From assembly GCF_964340395.1 (NCBI RefSeq), contig NC_135553.1, positions 28,285,949 through 28,349,948 on the forward strand: 64,000 nt of DNA, given 5' to 3'. The notes under the pieces are model-generated. The model saw only the letters and a program-made list of their open reading frames with translations. It had not been told where the DNA came from and made no database searches. The DNA is from Glandiceps talaboti (lineage: Eukaryota > Hemichordata > Enteropneusta > Spengelidae). The position numbers and the translations under genes were made by a program. Below, in pieces: positions 23,576-35,149 of the stretch (within the stretch, counting starts at the first letter, position 1; the number at the start of each line of letters is the position of its first letter).

Positions 23576-23689
23576 CGGTAGATGCATGTTCAAGCAACCC
23601 ATGTCAGAATGGTGGTGCCTGTGTAAATAATTGTAATTACTACACATGTACTTGTAGTGGCTGCTGGGCTGGAACCAACTGTGATATTC
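23576..23689 (+). CDS. EGF-like exon 12 (8-Cys type, short loop)
   Basis: A 114-bp exon, phase 1-1, acceptor CTATTTCAG, donor GTAAGT at 23690. It still has eight cysteines ([18 protein letters not shown] extra, YTCTCSGC extra, GTNC), but the C3-C4 loop is three residues shorter than in exons 1-11. That is the length class used by exons 15-19. Confidence 0.93.
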
Positions 23690-23884
23690 GTAAGTAATAC
23701 TTCACAAATTGCATGTGTCCAAAAGTCTTATCACCTTTATGAATAGGCTAAATATAGCCCAGATGGATACAGGATCTTTGCACTTGCTTAAGCACACACA
23801 AGGGACTTTTGAGTGTGACTTTTGCTTATTGTTGTTTATAAATTGTATCTTAGTTAGCTTTCACACAGCCACATGTTGTTTTAT

Positions 23885-24535
23885 TAGCACAACTGAACTG
23901 AGGTTCGGTAGTGCAGTAGGGATTCCCCAGTGTCTGTCTTTCTGTGTGTGTGTGTGTGCGTGTGCGTGCGTGCGTGCGTGTGTGTAAATATCTAAAAGTC
24001 AAAAACTGCTGGACCGAAGTGATTTGGGTCAAAAAATGTGACTTTTGGTAAAAAAACTTAAACTCAAAAAGTACTTGGCAGATCGATCTGAAATTTGGTG
24101 GGAACATTCTTAAGAGTGTTTAGATTAAGAATTGTTCACGACATGATGATCCCATGAGTGATATCGAAATTAGAGCTAAAAATGTGTCTTTTTGAATAGT
24201 TCCAAAACTACTGAGCAGATTGGGCTGAAATTTAATGGGGATGCATCTGGAGGTGTATAGATGAAGAAATATTAAACATATTATGATCTCCTCAGTGATA
24301 TGCAAATTAGGTGTAAAAATGTAGGCAAGTGAGTAAACATTCCAAAGATGTATGCATGGCTATGCCCATGGCAACAGCCAAACTGTCATGTATTTCACAA
24401 AGATAGCAACGTGGTTGGATAGGCAACTGGATAGTCATTCAGCAAATAAACACCTATTGTTAGCATAGACTAGCATATGGATAAACATTTTTAAAAACTG
24501 TACAGTTGTGCTACAACACCACTGGCGTTATTTTT
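23885..24535 (+). mobile_element. Family B element, copy B2 (internally deleted)
   Basis: Starts TAGCACAACTG at 23885 and ends CAGTTGTGCTA at 24503-24513. It has the microsatellite (23944-23985) and body but only one core unit, so most of the tandem core is missing. Confidence 0.85.
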
Positions 24536-24700
24536 TTTTGGGGGGTGGGGGTGTCATTGTTTCTGAAAGTATGTGGAAAGTTAATTATTTTCCCTCACAA
24601 TACATCAGCATTAACCTTTAGTTATCATGCATATATGTACCTATCACGTGACTACATTGTGAAATTATTGTTACTTTAAATTTACTTTTTTTTATTACAG

Positions 24701-24823
24701 CAACAAGTGTCTGCAATGGTGAACCATGTCAGAATGATGGTACCTGCCTGCTACAGTTTAATTCATGTTCACAGTATCAATGCACATGTACTGCATGCTG
24801 GACAGGAAGCAACTGTAATGCAT
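24701..24823 (+). CDS. EGF-like exon 13 (8-Cys type)
   Basis: A 123-bp exon, phase 1-1, acceptor TTTATTACAG, donor GTAAGT at 24824. Eight cysteines: TSVC, GEPC, QNDGTC, FNSC (extra), YQCTCTAC (extra) with CWTG, and GSNC. Confidence 0.93.
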
Positions 24824-27394
24824 GTAAGTAATATATATATAATACAAAAACATTTACTGTGTTTCAAAGTTGACAAGAGGTAGTTTCAAACACAAATTAC
24901 ATCACCAAACTAGAAGAATTGTGTAAACTATACAGTACTCCCTAAACAATGTTATGAAATCATGACAAAGTGATTAGAATCTGATTATAGTGAAATGCTA
25001 TCTGTACAAGCCTTATGTTACAAATGAAAAGTGGAGTTAGCAAGCTGTAGATCATGTGACAAAACTTTTTTTGAATATACATGTAGTTCATAGATAACTG
25101 ATACTGTATGTAGTAATGGTATGGATCACAGACAAGGAAGAAACAGTTTAGCAACAGGTAGTTTTTCTGAGGTGTTGATAGGGGGATTACAAGCTTGATT
25201 GTCGTTTTGGGTAGGCAGGAAGGGGCTCCTTTGTTTAAAAAATATGCCAACAATTACAACTGTGAGTTGGTCTTCGGGAACCATAGGTTTTTGTTTCCTA
25301 TAGCATCACTACGTCTTTGGTAAAGGTCAGAATGCGAAATCTTTGAGTGGAAGCAAAAACTTTCTGTGAAAACAGTTTGAAATCGAGTAAGAGTTAGTTG
25401 AGTTATTGCCTTTTAAAACTTACTTGTTAGGAATGATCAAATGTATGATTATAGAATTCAGCATATTTGAAAAATGCAGAAATATGGAAAAAGTTACGCA
25501 CTGTACAATAAAATCTGATGATAGGTCAAGTTGTGTTCTATGGTGCTGTAGTAAGTCACGCTCTGGGATTTTGTCAGAATAGTAGAATGATGCTTATTAC
25601 GTTGTTGTAACATTTCTGACATTTACACAAGGGTTTCTGCAGCTTGTATGTGTATTTTGACATACATCTATTGTATATTGCTGTGATTGTTGTCATGTAT
25701 TTTAGCAAGGGAGTATGTTAAGCAGGCGTGAGTTCAAGATAGTCAACACAAAACCTGTGTCATAAACTGTTAGTATGTTCATATTCCTCACGGCATTCAA
25801 TGCATGTATTTTTGGTCGATTGAAATCATAACAATTTTGTTGAAAAAGAAATAGTAATTATTTGTTTACAACAATATGGAAACAACTCCTTCGGCCATTT
25901 TAAGTAGGGATTATATAATTATTCCATATGCCAATACAATATCCCAATAAAATGATAAACAACTTATCCGTTTATTACATGATTGTATGGTTATAGTGGT
26001 TTGTTAATTTATGCGATAATTTGTTGAACCCAGGTAGACTCACCTGTTTGAAAGTTATTTCCATGACAACTGTGTAATGATTACTAAAGGCTATGTTAGG
26101 ACAATAGAAGAGGGTCTGTTGCTGATCTGTTTCTTCCTTGTCGGTGTATTATATAGAGTGATAATGTCATAAACATTGTAATACAAGTACTGTATATAAA
26201 CAACTGTTAAGAGCAATCAACCCAGTAATACTTCATACAGACAAAGTCAACAATATCTATTTAACTTGATTTCACAAGTATAGCATATATGTGTGATAAT
26301 GTGTTTATTGACAAATCTATAAGTTGTAAATGCATGAGACAGTGTAGTGGGTGTACAGCTTATGTACATGGGGAAGAACCGCTGGCCTAGCGAGGCCAGT
26401 AGATCTGTAGCATGTTCTGTTGACTTCAAAGGCCATTCACATAGAAATTTGCTGTTCAATTTTCATGAAACTTCGAATACAGACTTAAAAATACCTAGTG
26501 AATTGACGTATGAAACAATTATTGGTTGGTGGAAGCAAAATTCTGGACAAAAACATCAAATTTGGTCAAATTTTTGGAAATAAATGGGTGAAAATTTCGC
26601 GGAGCGTTGCCTGTAAATGTAACTGTGACCTAAACATATTCAAAACAACACATTCTACCGATGTTTGATAGAAAATGAGTGAATTTCCCATTTGTTCGAC
26701 ATAAAAAAAACTGTGAAAATGGTCTATTTTGAGTCCAAACCTTGTCTAATTTAAGTCCCGGGGAAATCGTGTAACTCTGTAACAAATAATCTGATCTAAA
26801 AACAAAAACAAACATCGATAGGTCAGAGTTCGCAGAATTACCACACAACTACATTGTCATCTGGGTACTTCCTGCTAAGACGTGTTTTTGTGTCAAAGGA
26901 TAGTCCGAACGTGGAAAAATCTCTCTGAGTGAAGCCGAGGATGACGTATTTTAATATTCACGAGAGGTTACGTATGGCACCATAAGCTTTGAGGACTGGA
27001 ATGCGGAAGTAGCTCTCTGTACAGCAGATCGTGGCGACAGCATAGGACATAGATTTTATGGCTTTTCAGTCGTAACATCGCGGAAATTTCAAAAAATGTG
27101 TGCAGTAAATAAGTGTTTTTTTGTTGGGAATCACAATTCTTGACTGTGTATATTTTGGTAAAGGGTCAGGAACATCGGAATATCTGTTTCTCTATGCTGA
27201 CTGTGCAGGGCAGGCTGACAAACAAACACTATGACATGTGCTAATAAAAAACGTAATAAAAAGTTCCAATTCAATCTCGTCCAAAACACTTCGTACCTTG
27301 TTGGAAATCAGTTGAGCAATTCTTCTCCTTGTACCTTAATTACCATGTATATGAATGATTATCTGTACTTCATGCTGTTTTTATTTATTCACAG
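24824..27394. other. Intron stretch without recognised feature
   Basis: 2.6 kb of AT-rich sequence. A small foldable block (ctggcctagcgaggccag, 26382-26399) and a GC-richer part (26860-27060) stand out, but I could not assign them. Short open frames lack domain character. Confidence 0.5.
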
Positions 27395-27517
27395 TGGCCA
27401 ATCCTTGTACAAGTAATCCATGCCAGAATGACGGTATTTGTCAGAATGGCTGCCCTACAGCATACACCTACAGCTGTATCTGTGACAACTGCCATACTGG
27501 ACAAAACTGCGAAATCA
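27395..27517 (+). CDS. EGF-like exon 14 (8-Cys type)
   Basis: A 123-bp exon, phase 1-1, acceptor TTATTCACAG, donor GTAAGT at 27518. Eight cysteines: ANPC, SNPC, QNDGIC, QNGC (extra, three residues closer to C3 than usual), YSCICDNC (extra) and GQNC. It is the last module carrying both extra cysteines. Confidence 0.93.
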
Positions 27518-28026
27518 GTAAGTTTTAAGCATTTTATCTTCTATACTGAGTATGCTCAGATGCAAAGCATAATGGAATTATTTGTAGTTGTACAGTGCTT
27601 TAAAAGTGGGGGTATACCATAGTTTGTGATGATGAGTGCTACCTAGCCAGGAGTGGTCAATAGGAGAACCCACCTACACACTGCAGGTGTGGGTAATCAA
27701 GTCTAGATTATTTGTGAAAACAATTGCTGTAACAATGCATGCAACTGAAGTTGCATTTAGTAATGCAATGATACTATACTTCCATGATATTTTACAACAT
27801 TCGATATGTCAAATTAACAAGTTTCCTTTGATTATTATTTTCATTTCAAAAATATTATGTAATACAATTTGGTAAGTTACATATCCGAAAATAATGTTGA
27901 AGCACAACTAAGTGAGGTTCAGAGCTATTCATGTCTTAATCCTGTTCTAGTTTTTGTACTAATTTGTTAAAAACTAGGGTTACCGTACTGGAATGATTTA
28001 CACACAGTAATATTTGTCATTTGTAG
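27518..28026. other. Intron stretch without recognised feature
   Basis: A short GC-richer block (27640-27700, gagaacccacctacacactg) sits in otherwise AT-rich intron. Nothing assignable. Confidence 0.4.
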
Positions 28027-28140
28027 GTGTGAGTGCATGTACCATCAATCCTTGTCAGAATGGTGGCACCTGCAATGATCAATGTACCAGCTATACATGT
28101 GACTGTGCTCCTGGCTACCAAGGACTCAACTGTGAAATTC
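28027..28140 (+). CDS. EGF-like exon 15 (7-Cys type, loop Cys only)
   Basis: A 114-bp exon, phase 1-1, acceptor CATTTGTAG, donor GTAAGT at 28141. It reads [18 protein letters not shown] (the extra C3-C4 loop Cys), YTCDCAPGY and GLNC. The Cys after C5 is absent, replaced by the canonical EGF sequence APGY. Seven cysteines leave one without a partner inside the module. Confidence 0.93.
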
Positions 28141-28754
28141 GTAAGTCATCATTGTCCTCTCTTAACTCTTTCAATGTCCCACACAAACCATAGAAATGCC
28201 ACGGGCTGTTGGGAAATTAATAGTAACATAGTGGTAATGGTGGTTGCATTGACTATCTTCCACAGGGGAAAAACCCGAAACCTTTGATCTAGAATTTCTT
28301 CATTTTTGTCTTCAGATGTACTTTGATAAGTTTGAGTATGAACTCTAAAAATCAGAGCTAGAACTTACAAACAGGTCATTGTCAGCACTGCTCAACACCA
28401 TACTGGAATACACACACAAAACCATCTTTGAACTTACTGCCCAAGTCATGTTCAACAGAAGTATGATGAAATAACAATATTATATAACAAGATCAGTGAT
28501 TGGACATTTTGATATGATAATAATACAGTTACTAGAATGGGCCAATGTATAGGCCTGTGGCAATTTAGACATGAATGGCCTTGGGGCATTGAAAGAGTTA
28601 ATTAAGCTTGTACAACACTATGAGATATTGGTAAACTCTTGTTTCAAAAAAAAAAAACATCAACAAATAAAATAATGTTTTTACTTTAATATGCAAGTTG
28701 TCAGAAATAAAACTTTAATTGGCTTTTTATTTTACTTCAATATGATAATTCGAA

Positions 28755-29215
28755 TGTGATGCAGGTCAAAGGTGAGATTTTCTGGGAAAAGCTTAAAATG
28801 TAAAAATGGTTATCTCATCAGCAACATACAAATAAGGTCTAAGAATGTGTCTTTTTGGTCAAAAATCTTTTATTTGGAAACTATTGGGCAGATTGGGCTT
28901 AAATTTGGTGCAGATGTTTCTGGGACTGTAATCATACCCATAGCAAAAGCCAAATGATGGCATATATTTAAGGGATGGATAGGCAAGTGATTAACATTCA
29001 TAAAATGGACACATAGATGTCAGTATCCACAAGAGCAAACCCATACCAACAGCCAAATGGTTGTGTATATGACAAAGATAACAACAGGGATAGGTAAGTG
29101 CATGAAGCAACAGTAATATGCATGATGGTGTACATTTGTAACAACAGGACTGGATCAGCACACATAAACTGTACAGTTATTGATATTCTACAATACCATT
29201 GCCACTATTTTTGCT
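28755..29215 (+). mobile_element. Family B remnant, copy B9 (5' truncated)
   Basis: Shares the B body (aatgtgtctttttggtcaaa, gcagattgggct), core pieces (ccatagcaa, agccaaatg) and the 3' end (gtacagtt ... ctacaataccattgccacta plus T run). The 3' end is only 14 bp from exon 16. Confidence 0.75.
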
Positions 29216-29228
29216 CTCATTATTATAG

Positions 29229-29342
29229 GTTTAGATGCCTGCCAGTCAGCACCATGTCTGAATGGTGGTACATGTGATAACTTCCAGACATACTATGAAT
29301 GTCGATGTTCAGATTGCTATACAGGTGACCGATGTCAGATAT
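29229..29342 (+). CDS. EGF-like exon 16 (7-Cys type, second extra Cys only)
   Basis: A 114-bp exon, phase 1-1, acceptor ATTATTATAG, donor GTAAGT at 29343. It reads LDAC, SAPC, LNGGTC, then YYECRCSDC and DRC. It lacks the C3-C4 loop Cys but keeps the one after C5, the mirror image of exon 15. Its pyrimidine tract overlaps the 3' end of a family-B repeat remnant. Confidence 0.92.
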
Positions 29343-29865
29343 GTAAGTATCTCTAGAAATGAGATTTATAACTCATTCATGTCATGTATTGTTAATGGTT
29401 GTTCATTTTCGCTCTGTATGTAATATATAGACTTGCATGTGTAATCTTCTCCCAGATGACTTCTCCCCTCCTCCATCAAATCGAACAGACCCCAGCTTTT
29501 ACTCATTTTGACCAAAAACCTATACTGTCTGTTAGACTGTCTTTTTTGGTAGGACACATCTAGAAGAGTATTACATTGTGCAATTGATAATTATCTTAGA
29601 ATTAGACCAACTGGTATGTATGCCAGTTATTGCCATCTTTGTTGCCAAACAAATCTCTTACGTCAACAGTACTCAAACTGAAGTTAGCTAACCAAATTTT
29701 CACACAGAACTACTTTCCGTACAATCAATATTTGGGTATCTGACATAACAATAGTTCATGAGCAGATTGTCAATTCCTGGAAAATGAGTTTAACACACAT
29801 GTTGCCCATTTTTGATATTTTATTTCCATTCAATTTATGAGTTATCACAACAAATATTTCCACAC
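29343..29865. other. Intron stretch without recognised feature
   Basis: Ordinary AT-rich intron between exon 16 and a 44-bp tandem repeat. Confidence 0.4.
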
Positions 29866-30020
29866 ATGAATATAGTGTATGGTTGCAATTAGTCCGAGTC
29901 AGGACATGAATATAGTGTATACATGGTTGCAATTAGTCTGAGTCAGGACATGAATATAGTGTATACATGGTTGCAATTAGTCTGAGTCAGGACATGAATA
30001 TAGTGTATACATGGTTGCAA
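29866..30020. repeat. 44-bp tandem repeat, about 3.5 copies
   Basis: Unit gacatgaatatagtgtatac plus atggttgcaattagtctgagtcag with period 44. The later copies are nearly identical; the first lacks a few bases. Confidence 0.9.
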
Positions 30021-30260
30021 TATGCATATGCATACTCATCTAGCGACTTGTAGTGACAAAGCCCTGTGAGGTCACTTGTGTTTCCTTGGCTGAACAAAGA
30101 GAAATATTATGGAATCGATATACGTCATTTCTCAGCATGCAATATCTGATTTCTTTCAAAGCTGGCACAAAGGTGACTTATCATTTGGTACATTTGCACG
30201 CACTTTGTTTTTTAGCACAACTGAACTGATAAGGTTCAGTAGTGCTATAGGCATGGTAAA

Positions 30261-30297
<37 letters not shown>

Positions 30298-30302
30298 TGT
30301 CT

Positions 30303-30345
<43 letters not shown>

Positions 30346-30936
30346 CAACTTAAAGTCAAAAACTGCCGGACCAATTGCCATGAAATATTTGGTGGGTGTA
30401 TTACTTTGGGTGTCTAGTTGGGAAATTGTTCAAATCAAAATGATCTTACCACCGGTAAGTGATTTGGGTAAAAAAATGTGATTTTTGGTCAAAAACTTAA
30501 ACTCAAAATGTACTGGGAAGATCGGTCTGAAATTTGGTGGGAACATTCTTAAGGGTGTTTAGATTAAGAATTGTTCACGACGAGTGATATGCAAATTAGA
30601 GCTAAAAATGTGTCTTTTTGGTCAAAAGTCTTTAATTCCAAAACTACTGAGCAGATTGGGCTGAAATTTAATGGGGATGCATCTGGAGGTGTATAGATGA
30701 AGAAATTTTAAGCATATTATGATCTCGTCAGTGATATGCAAATTAGGTGTAAAAATGTGAAATTTGGTCAAAAACTTATATCTCAAAAAAGTACTTCATC
30801 AATGAGATTGAAACTTGGTAAGATGTTTCTAGAAGTGTTATTCTGCAGATTTTCATCAAAAGATGTTGACACAATTGGCCCTAGCAACCATGACCATGCC
30901 CTTAGCAACAACCGAATGGCAGTATATTTTGGTTAA

Positions 30937-33751
30937 AGGCCAAGGTCCACTATATAAAGAGGATTATGGGTAATGTATGCATATGCGGGAAATTCAAACT
31001 GCTGTAAGGAGCACTGACTTTGCCCTCATGTCTTTATCCAATTTTGCAAAGAAAAAGTTTCACATGGCTCTCATATTTCATATATACTGTTTGTATATAT
31101 GAAATAACTGACGTTAACTAAGTTTGGTAGCCAATATAGCAGGTTTACCGTCAAACTGACCCAAAATTTGTTTCAAATTTGTCTTGTAAAAACCGTTGGC
31201 CAGTTGTCAATTAGGCTTACAAGTTACACAAAGCATGATAAGACACTGTGAATGGTGCAAATAAACAACGTGCGAAATGCCAAATACCGAATGCAAACAA
31301 TACAAGCGAACAAAAGAGTCTGTATGCACTCTGTTAGCCCGATATTCTCACATGTGCGAACGGTACGTGAAAATGATACTGTAACATTGTTACTGAAATA
31401 GAATGACATAAAATGAAACCAAAATGTTTCTCAGTTTGATTATGTACGTTCTGGGTTGCTACACTCCTTAGTAAAATCACAATTTCATACAACTTTTTGT
31501 GCACGCGACAAGTGTTTTCTGTCAAGTAGTTGTGTCGTTGACGTACCTATACCTAGTAGGCAGTGATGTGGATAATAGCCGGTTACCTACCGGTCACAAT
31601 GCCCAGCTATAACTTATAAGTATAACGTACAACAGTTTAGTTGTGGACCGGCTAAGGAAAGTACTAAAACCTGACGACCATTGAAAAAAATTCTAAGGTC
31701 GGAAAATAAATATGAGTTTCCCAGAAGTACTAATAGCAAGTAAAATACCCAAAGTGTAAAAAAAAAGAAATAAATTCATTATTATTTGGAAAACATTTGA
31801 GGATTACGCGGTAAAACAAGACTGGCCACGCTATCGCTAGCGAAAGCCTTCGAACTAGTTTCATAGGGACCGGACGTGAAGCGCGAAGCAAAGTGTGAGG
31901 TCAATGTGACGTCTCATGATGTATGATGCAACAACACGACGTTTACGTAGAGTAGAATTAAATGTTTTCTAAACTTCAGCGGAAAGAAATTTTGTCGATC
32001 GGACACTGACTATTTTCAAATTCTTAAAACATCTGAGAAAAATGAAGAGAGGAAGTAAAATGTAGCACTGACAGACAAGATAGACGTACGGTACGTGTAC
32101 AGGAGGCGAGGCACACCATGTGGTGCAAACTGCACAATGATCGTGCGTGTCACGTAGAATATGGCATCAGATGTAAGTAGCTAACCAAATATTCTTGGAA
32201 TGCAGCCTTTCTTGTAACAAGTATTGGAAATTGTAAGAAACCTGAGGATTTTATGACTGAATATATTTCGATCAAGAATTCCCATACTTTCAGTTAAATT
32301 TTCTGATGACCCGAAGCAAGACATGTTTGAAACATTTAGTGCGACATTTGATACTGATAAACGAGTGATATAATTCATAAACAAATCTAACGTTGGCAAC
32401 TCTTTTATTTCTATTATGATCATCAAATTTCAAGGACAACTGCCTATGTTGTACACATAGATCATACATCACTGCCTAGTCTAGTTCCTATGAATACCTA
32501 TTGACTGTTCTCTACGTATACGATCTCTAGCTCTGTGCATGTTGTGGAGATGAACGTAACGCGAACTGACAAGACTACAAGTACAATCATGGAGGCATCA
32601 TAAATATTTGTTTCATTCAAATTTGAAAGTTGAGTAATCGTATTAAATTCTTTCCAGATTTCTCAAAAATCGTTTCCATATGTTATGGCACTATCCAGCA
32701 ATAATCCTCGTCATGTAAATGACATCGACTGACATCGTAGTCAAACATACGCTAGGAGACAGAGCGGAGACCAAATAAGAGTCCGTACTCACCCCATCAC
32801 GACGTATGCATTTATGCGTTTGTTTTGAAATAGCTGGGGTGGTACTCATACACATCGGGATAACTCGGAGAAGCACATGTATGTGATTTTATTGACTGTT
32901 TTCTGAGATGGGACATTGGGTTTGGAAATACAAGTTTAATCAATCATAAAACAGTAATAACAGATACTTTCAAAGAATTAGAACACGGAAGGAAAATAAC
33001 GGGAACATCAATGACATTTCTACCAAACTCGAGATCGCACGTAGCTAGCTACCCAGTGTACAGTAAGTATGGAAGTGCAAAGCTTAGTCCGCTCTGACCC
33101 GTGCGATACTTGTGAAGTTAATTTTGAAGTTTTCACGATTATGTTGTCAAAACACGGCCTACATGTAATCTGTAAAAAAAAAATCTCATCTATCTAACGA
33201 TTTTGGTGTGATAATGATCGACCAAATGCCGACGCCAGTGTGTACGTGTGCAACTGTAATCTAGTACCTTGTACAAATGATACAAGTAAGTAAGTTTGTT
33301 CGTACCCAAGAATTTCAGTTTACAATTTCAATGATACAAATTGTCACTGTGTAATAGTGTTTGGATCGTATTAGAACAGGTCCCTCAAAATATAATTTTT
33401 CTGGTTATAATTTGTATGTATAAGTTTATAGAAATACGTGTTTCACCATAGACAATCTCTCTCTATTGTCTATGGGTTTCACCCAGACTGGGTGTCTGGC
33501 CGTACGTATGCACTGGAAAAAAACGTAGCAGAAACACTGCCACTAGACTTGAAAAAAATATATAACAAGGGACTCTTCGGATTAGGCAAGAACTACATGT
33601 AACCAATATTTGTGAACAGCCACTAATATGTTGATAAACTACCTGGGTCGGATTTACCAAATGCTCCTCCCAGATAAACAAACGTATTCCGTTGCACATG
33701 CACAAACCTACTTCCGTAGCATGGGCACATAGCCTGTTTGGACCTTGGCCT
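30937..33751. mobile_element. TTAA-flanked DNA transposon, copy 2 (2.8 kb)
   Basis: Same ends (AGGCCAAGGTCCA) and near-identical interior as 16043-18851. TTAA lies at 30933-30936 and 33752-33755. Differences are scattered point changes, small indels and a 30-bp hairpin insertion at 33447-33476. Confidence 0.87.
33447..33476. repeat. 30-bp hairpin insertion flanked by tttcac
   Basis: Copy 1 reads tttcacccag at the matching place. Copy 2 has tttcac, then catagacaat ... attgtctatggg, then tttcac again. The insert is almost a perfect palindrome around a CT run. Confidence 0.8.
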
Positions 33752-34539
33752 TTAAATAACAACATCATCTGGTAGGCAAGTGCGTAATACATTTAATCAA
33801 TGTATGCAAATATTCCTAGCAACCATGACCACACCCATAGCAACAGTCAAACGGTGGTGTATTTCACTAAGATAACAACAGGGATTTGTAGACAAGTGAT
33901 ACAACATTCAAAGAGTGTATGCAAATATGCCTAGCAACAAGACCACGCCCATAGCAACAGCCAAATTATCACATCTATTGCGAAGATAACGAGGATTAAT
34001 AGACAACTGAATAAGTTGAAACGTTTTAAAATGTATGCAAATATGCCTAGGAACAAGACCACACCCATAGCAACAGCCAAATGATCATGTATGTTGCAAG
34101 ATGATATCAGGAATGCATACACAAGTGAACAAAAACATCAAAAATGTATGCAAATATATCTAGCAACATGACCACACCCATAGCAACAGCCAAATTATCA
34201 CATATATCACAAAGATAGCAACATGGTTGGATAGGCAACTGGATAGTCATTCAGCAAATGAACACCTATTGTTAGCATGGACTAGCATATGGATAAGCAT
34301 TTTTAAAAAGTGTACAGTTGTGCTACAATAGCATTGGCAGTATTCTTATGTGGTTTTATGTATGTTTTATTGTATTGGATTCAGTGTTTTTTGTAGATGG
34401 ATTGTATCCTGCAATAAAGTTTTAAAAAGATAACTCAATAACTGTGATACACGAAGACTCGATTCTAGTGTTTAACCCCATACACTCCCATGCAAGGTTT
34501 TTTGTATGGCAATGATCTTTGATCTGTACATTGACCTAC

Positions 34540-34935
34540 AGGGTCGACCATCAAAATTAAGCCATTACTTGTATACTGCAGACACTTTGTAGCATTTAAT
34601 TGTATGTGTGGCTAATTTCTTTTATATCATTTGTAGAGATAATACAGAACCAGATAAACATATCTATATACATGCATTATTTTTGGTGCTCATATCACTT
34701 TTACTCAATGCCAGCCATATTTGTAGTGAACAATCATGATTTACCACAAAACTCAAAAACATCAATGCATAGAGACTACATTCATGTGTCTACCCCATAT
34801 TGCCAGGTTTAAACTTTTTTTTAGATATTGACCTTTGGTCTTGATCTTCAGGTTCAGTTACTGAAATTCAGCAATTTCCTACATTATCACAAACACTTTG
34901 TAGTGTATTTATTTGTTGCCACTATTTTCTTTTTA
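34540..34935. repeat. Dispersed repeat D fragment
   Basis: Matches 40560-40620 and 41330-41400 (gcagaaccagata, ggcagccatatttgtagt) and 1790-1930 (cagcaatttcct). It lies directly upstream of exon 17. Confidence 0.6.
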
Positions 34936-35021
34936 AATAATGTCTCCATTGAGTCATATAGAAGTAATGTATTTGAGGGGAGTGTGTCTTCTATGGAGAT
35001 TTGTTTCTCTGTATATTTCAG

Positions 35022-35135
35022 CTATCGACAGATGTTCTAGCAACCCATGTCAGAATGGTGGTACTTGTAGTAACTACTGCACCTACTATATATGTACTTG
35101 TCTACCAGACTTTGAGGGTGACAACTGTGAGAGAC
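35022..35135 (+). CDS. EGF-like exon 17 (7-Cys type, loop Cys only)
   Basis: A 114-bp exon, phase 1-1, acceptor TATATTTCAG, donor GTAAGT at 35136. It reads [18 protein letters not shown] (extra), YICTCLPDF and GDNC: seven cysteines. An upstream in-frame ATG makes a longer open frame, but those bases are intron derived from a dispersed repeat. Confidence 0.92.
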
Positions 35136-35149
35136 GTAAGTACATCAAT

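Larger units (their letters stand above)
30213..34345 (+). mobile_element. Family B element, copy B3 (with nested TTAA element)
   Basis: Starts TAGCACAACTG at 30213 and ends CAGTTGTGCTA at 34315-34325. It contains a microsatellite (30264-30342), body, and about four 114-bp core units (33780-34240). The 2.8-kb TTAA element copy 2 is inserted at 30937-33751. Confidence 0.87.
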
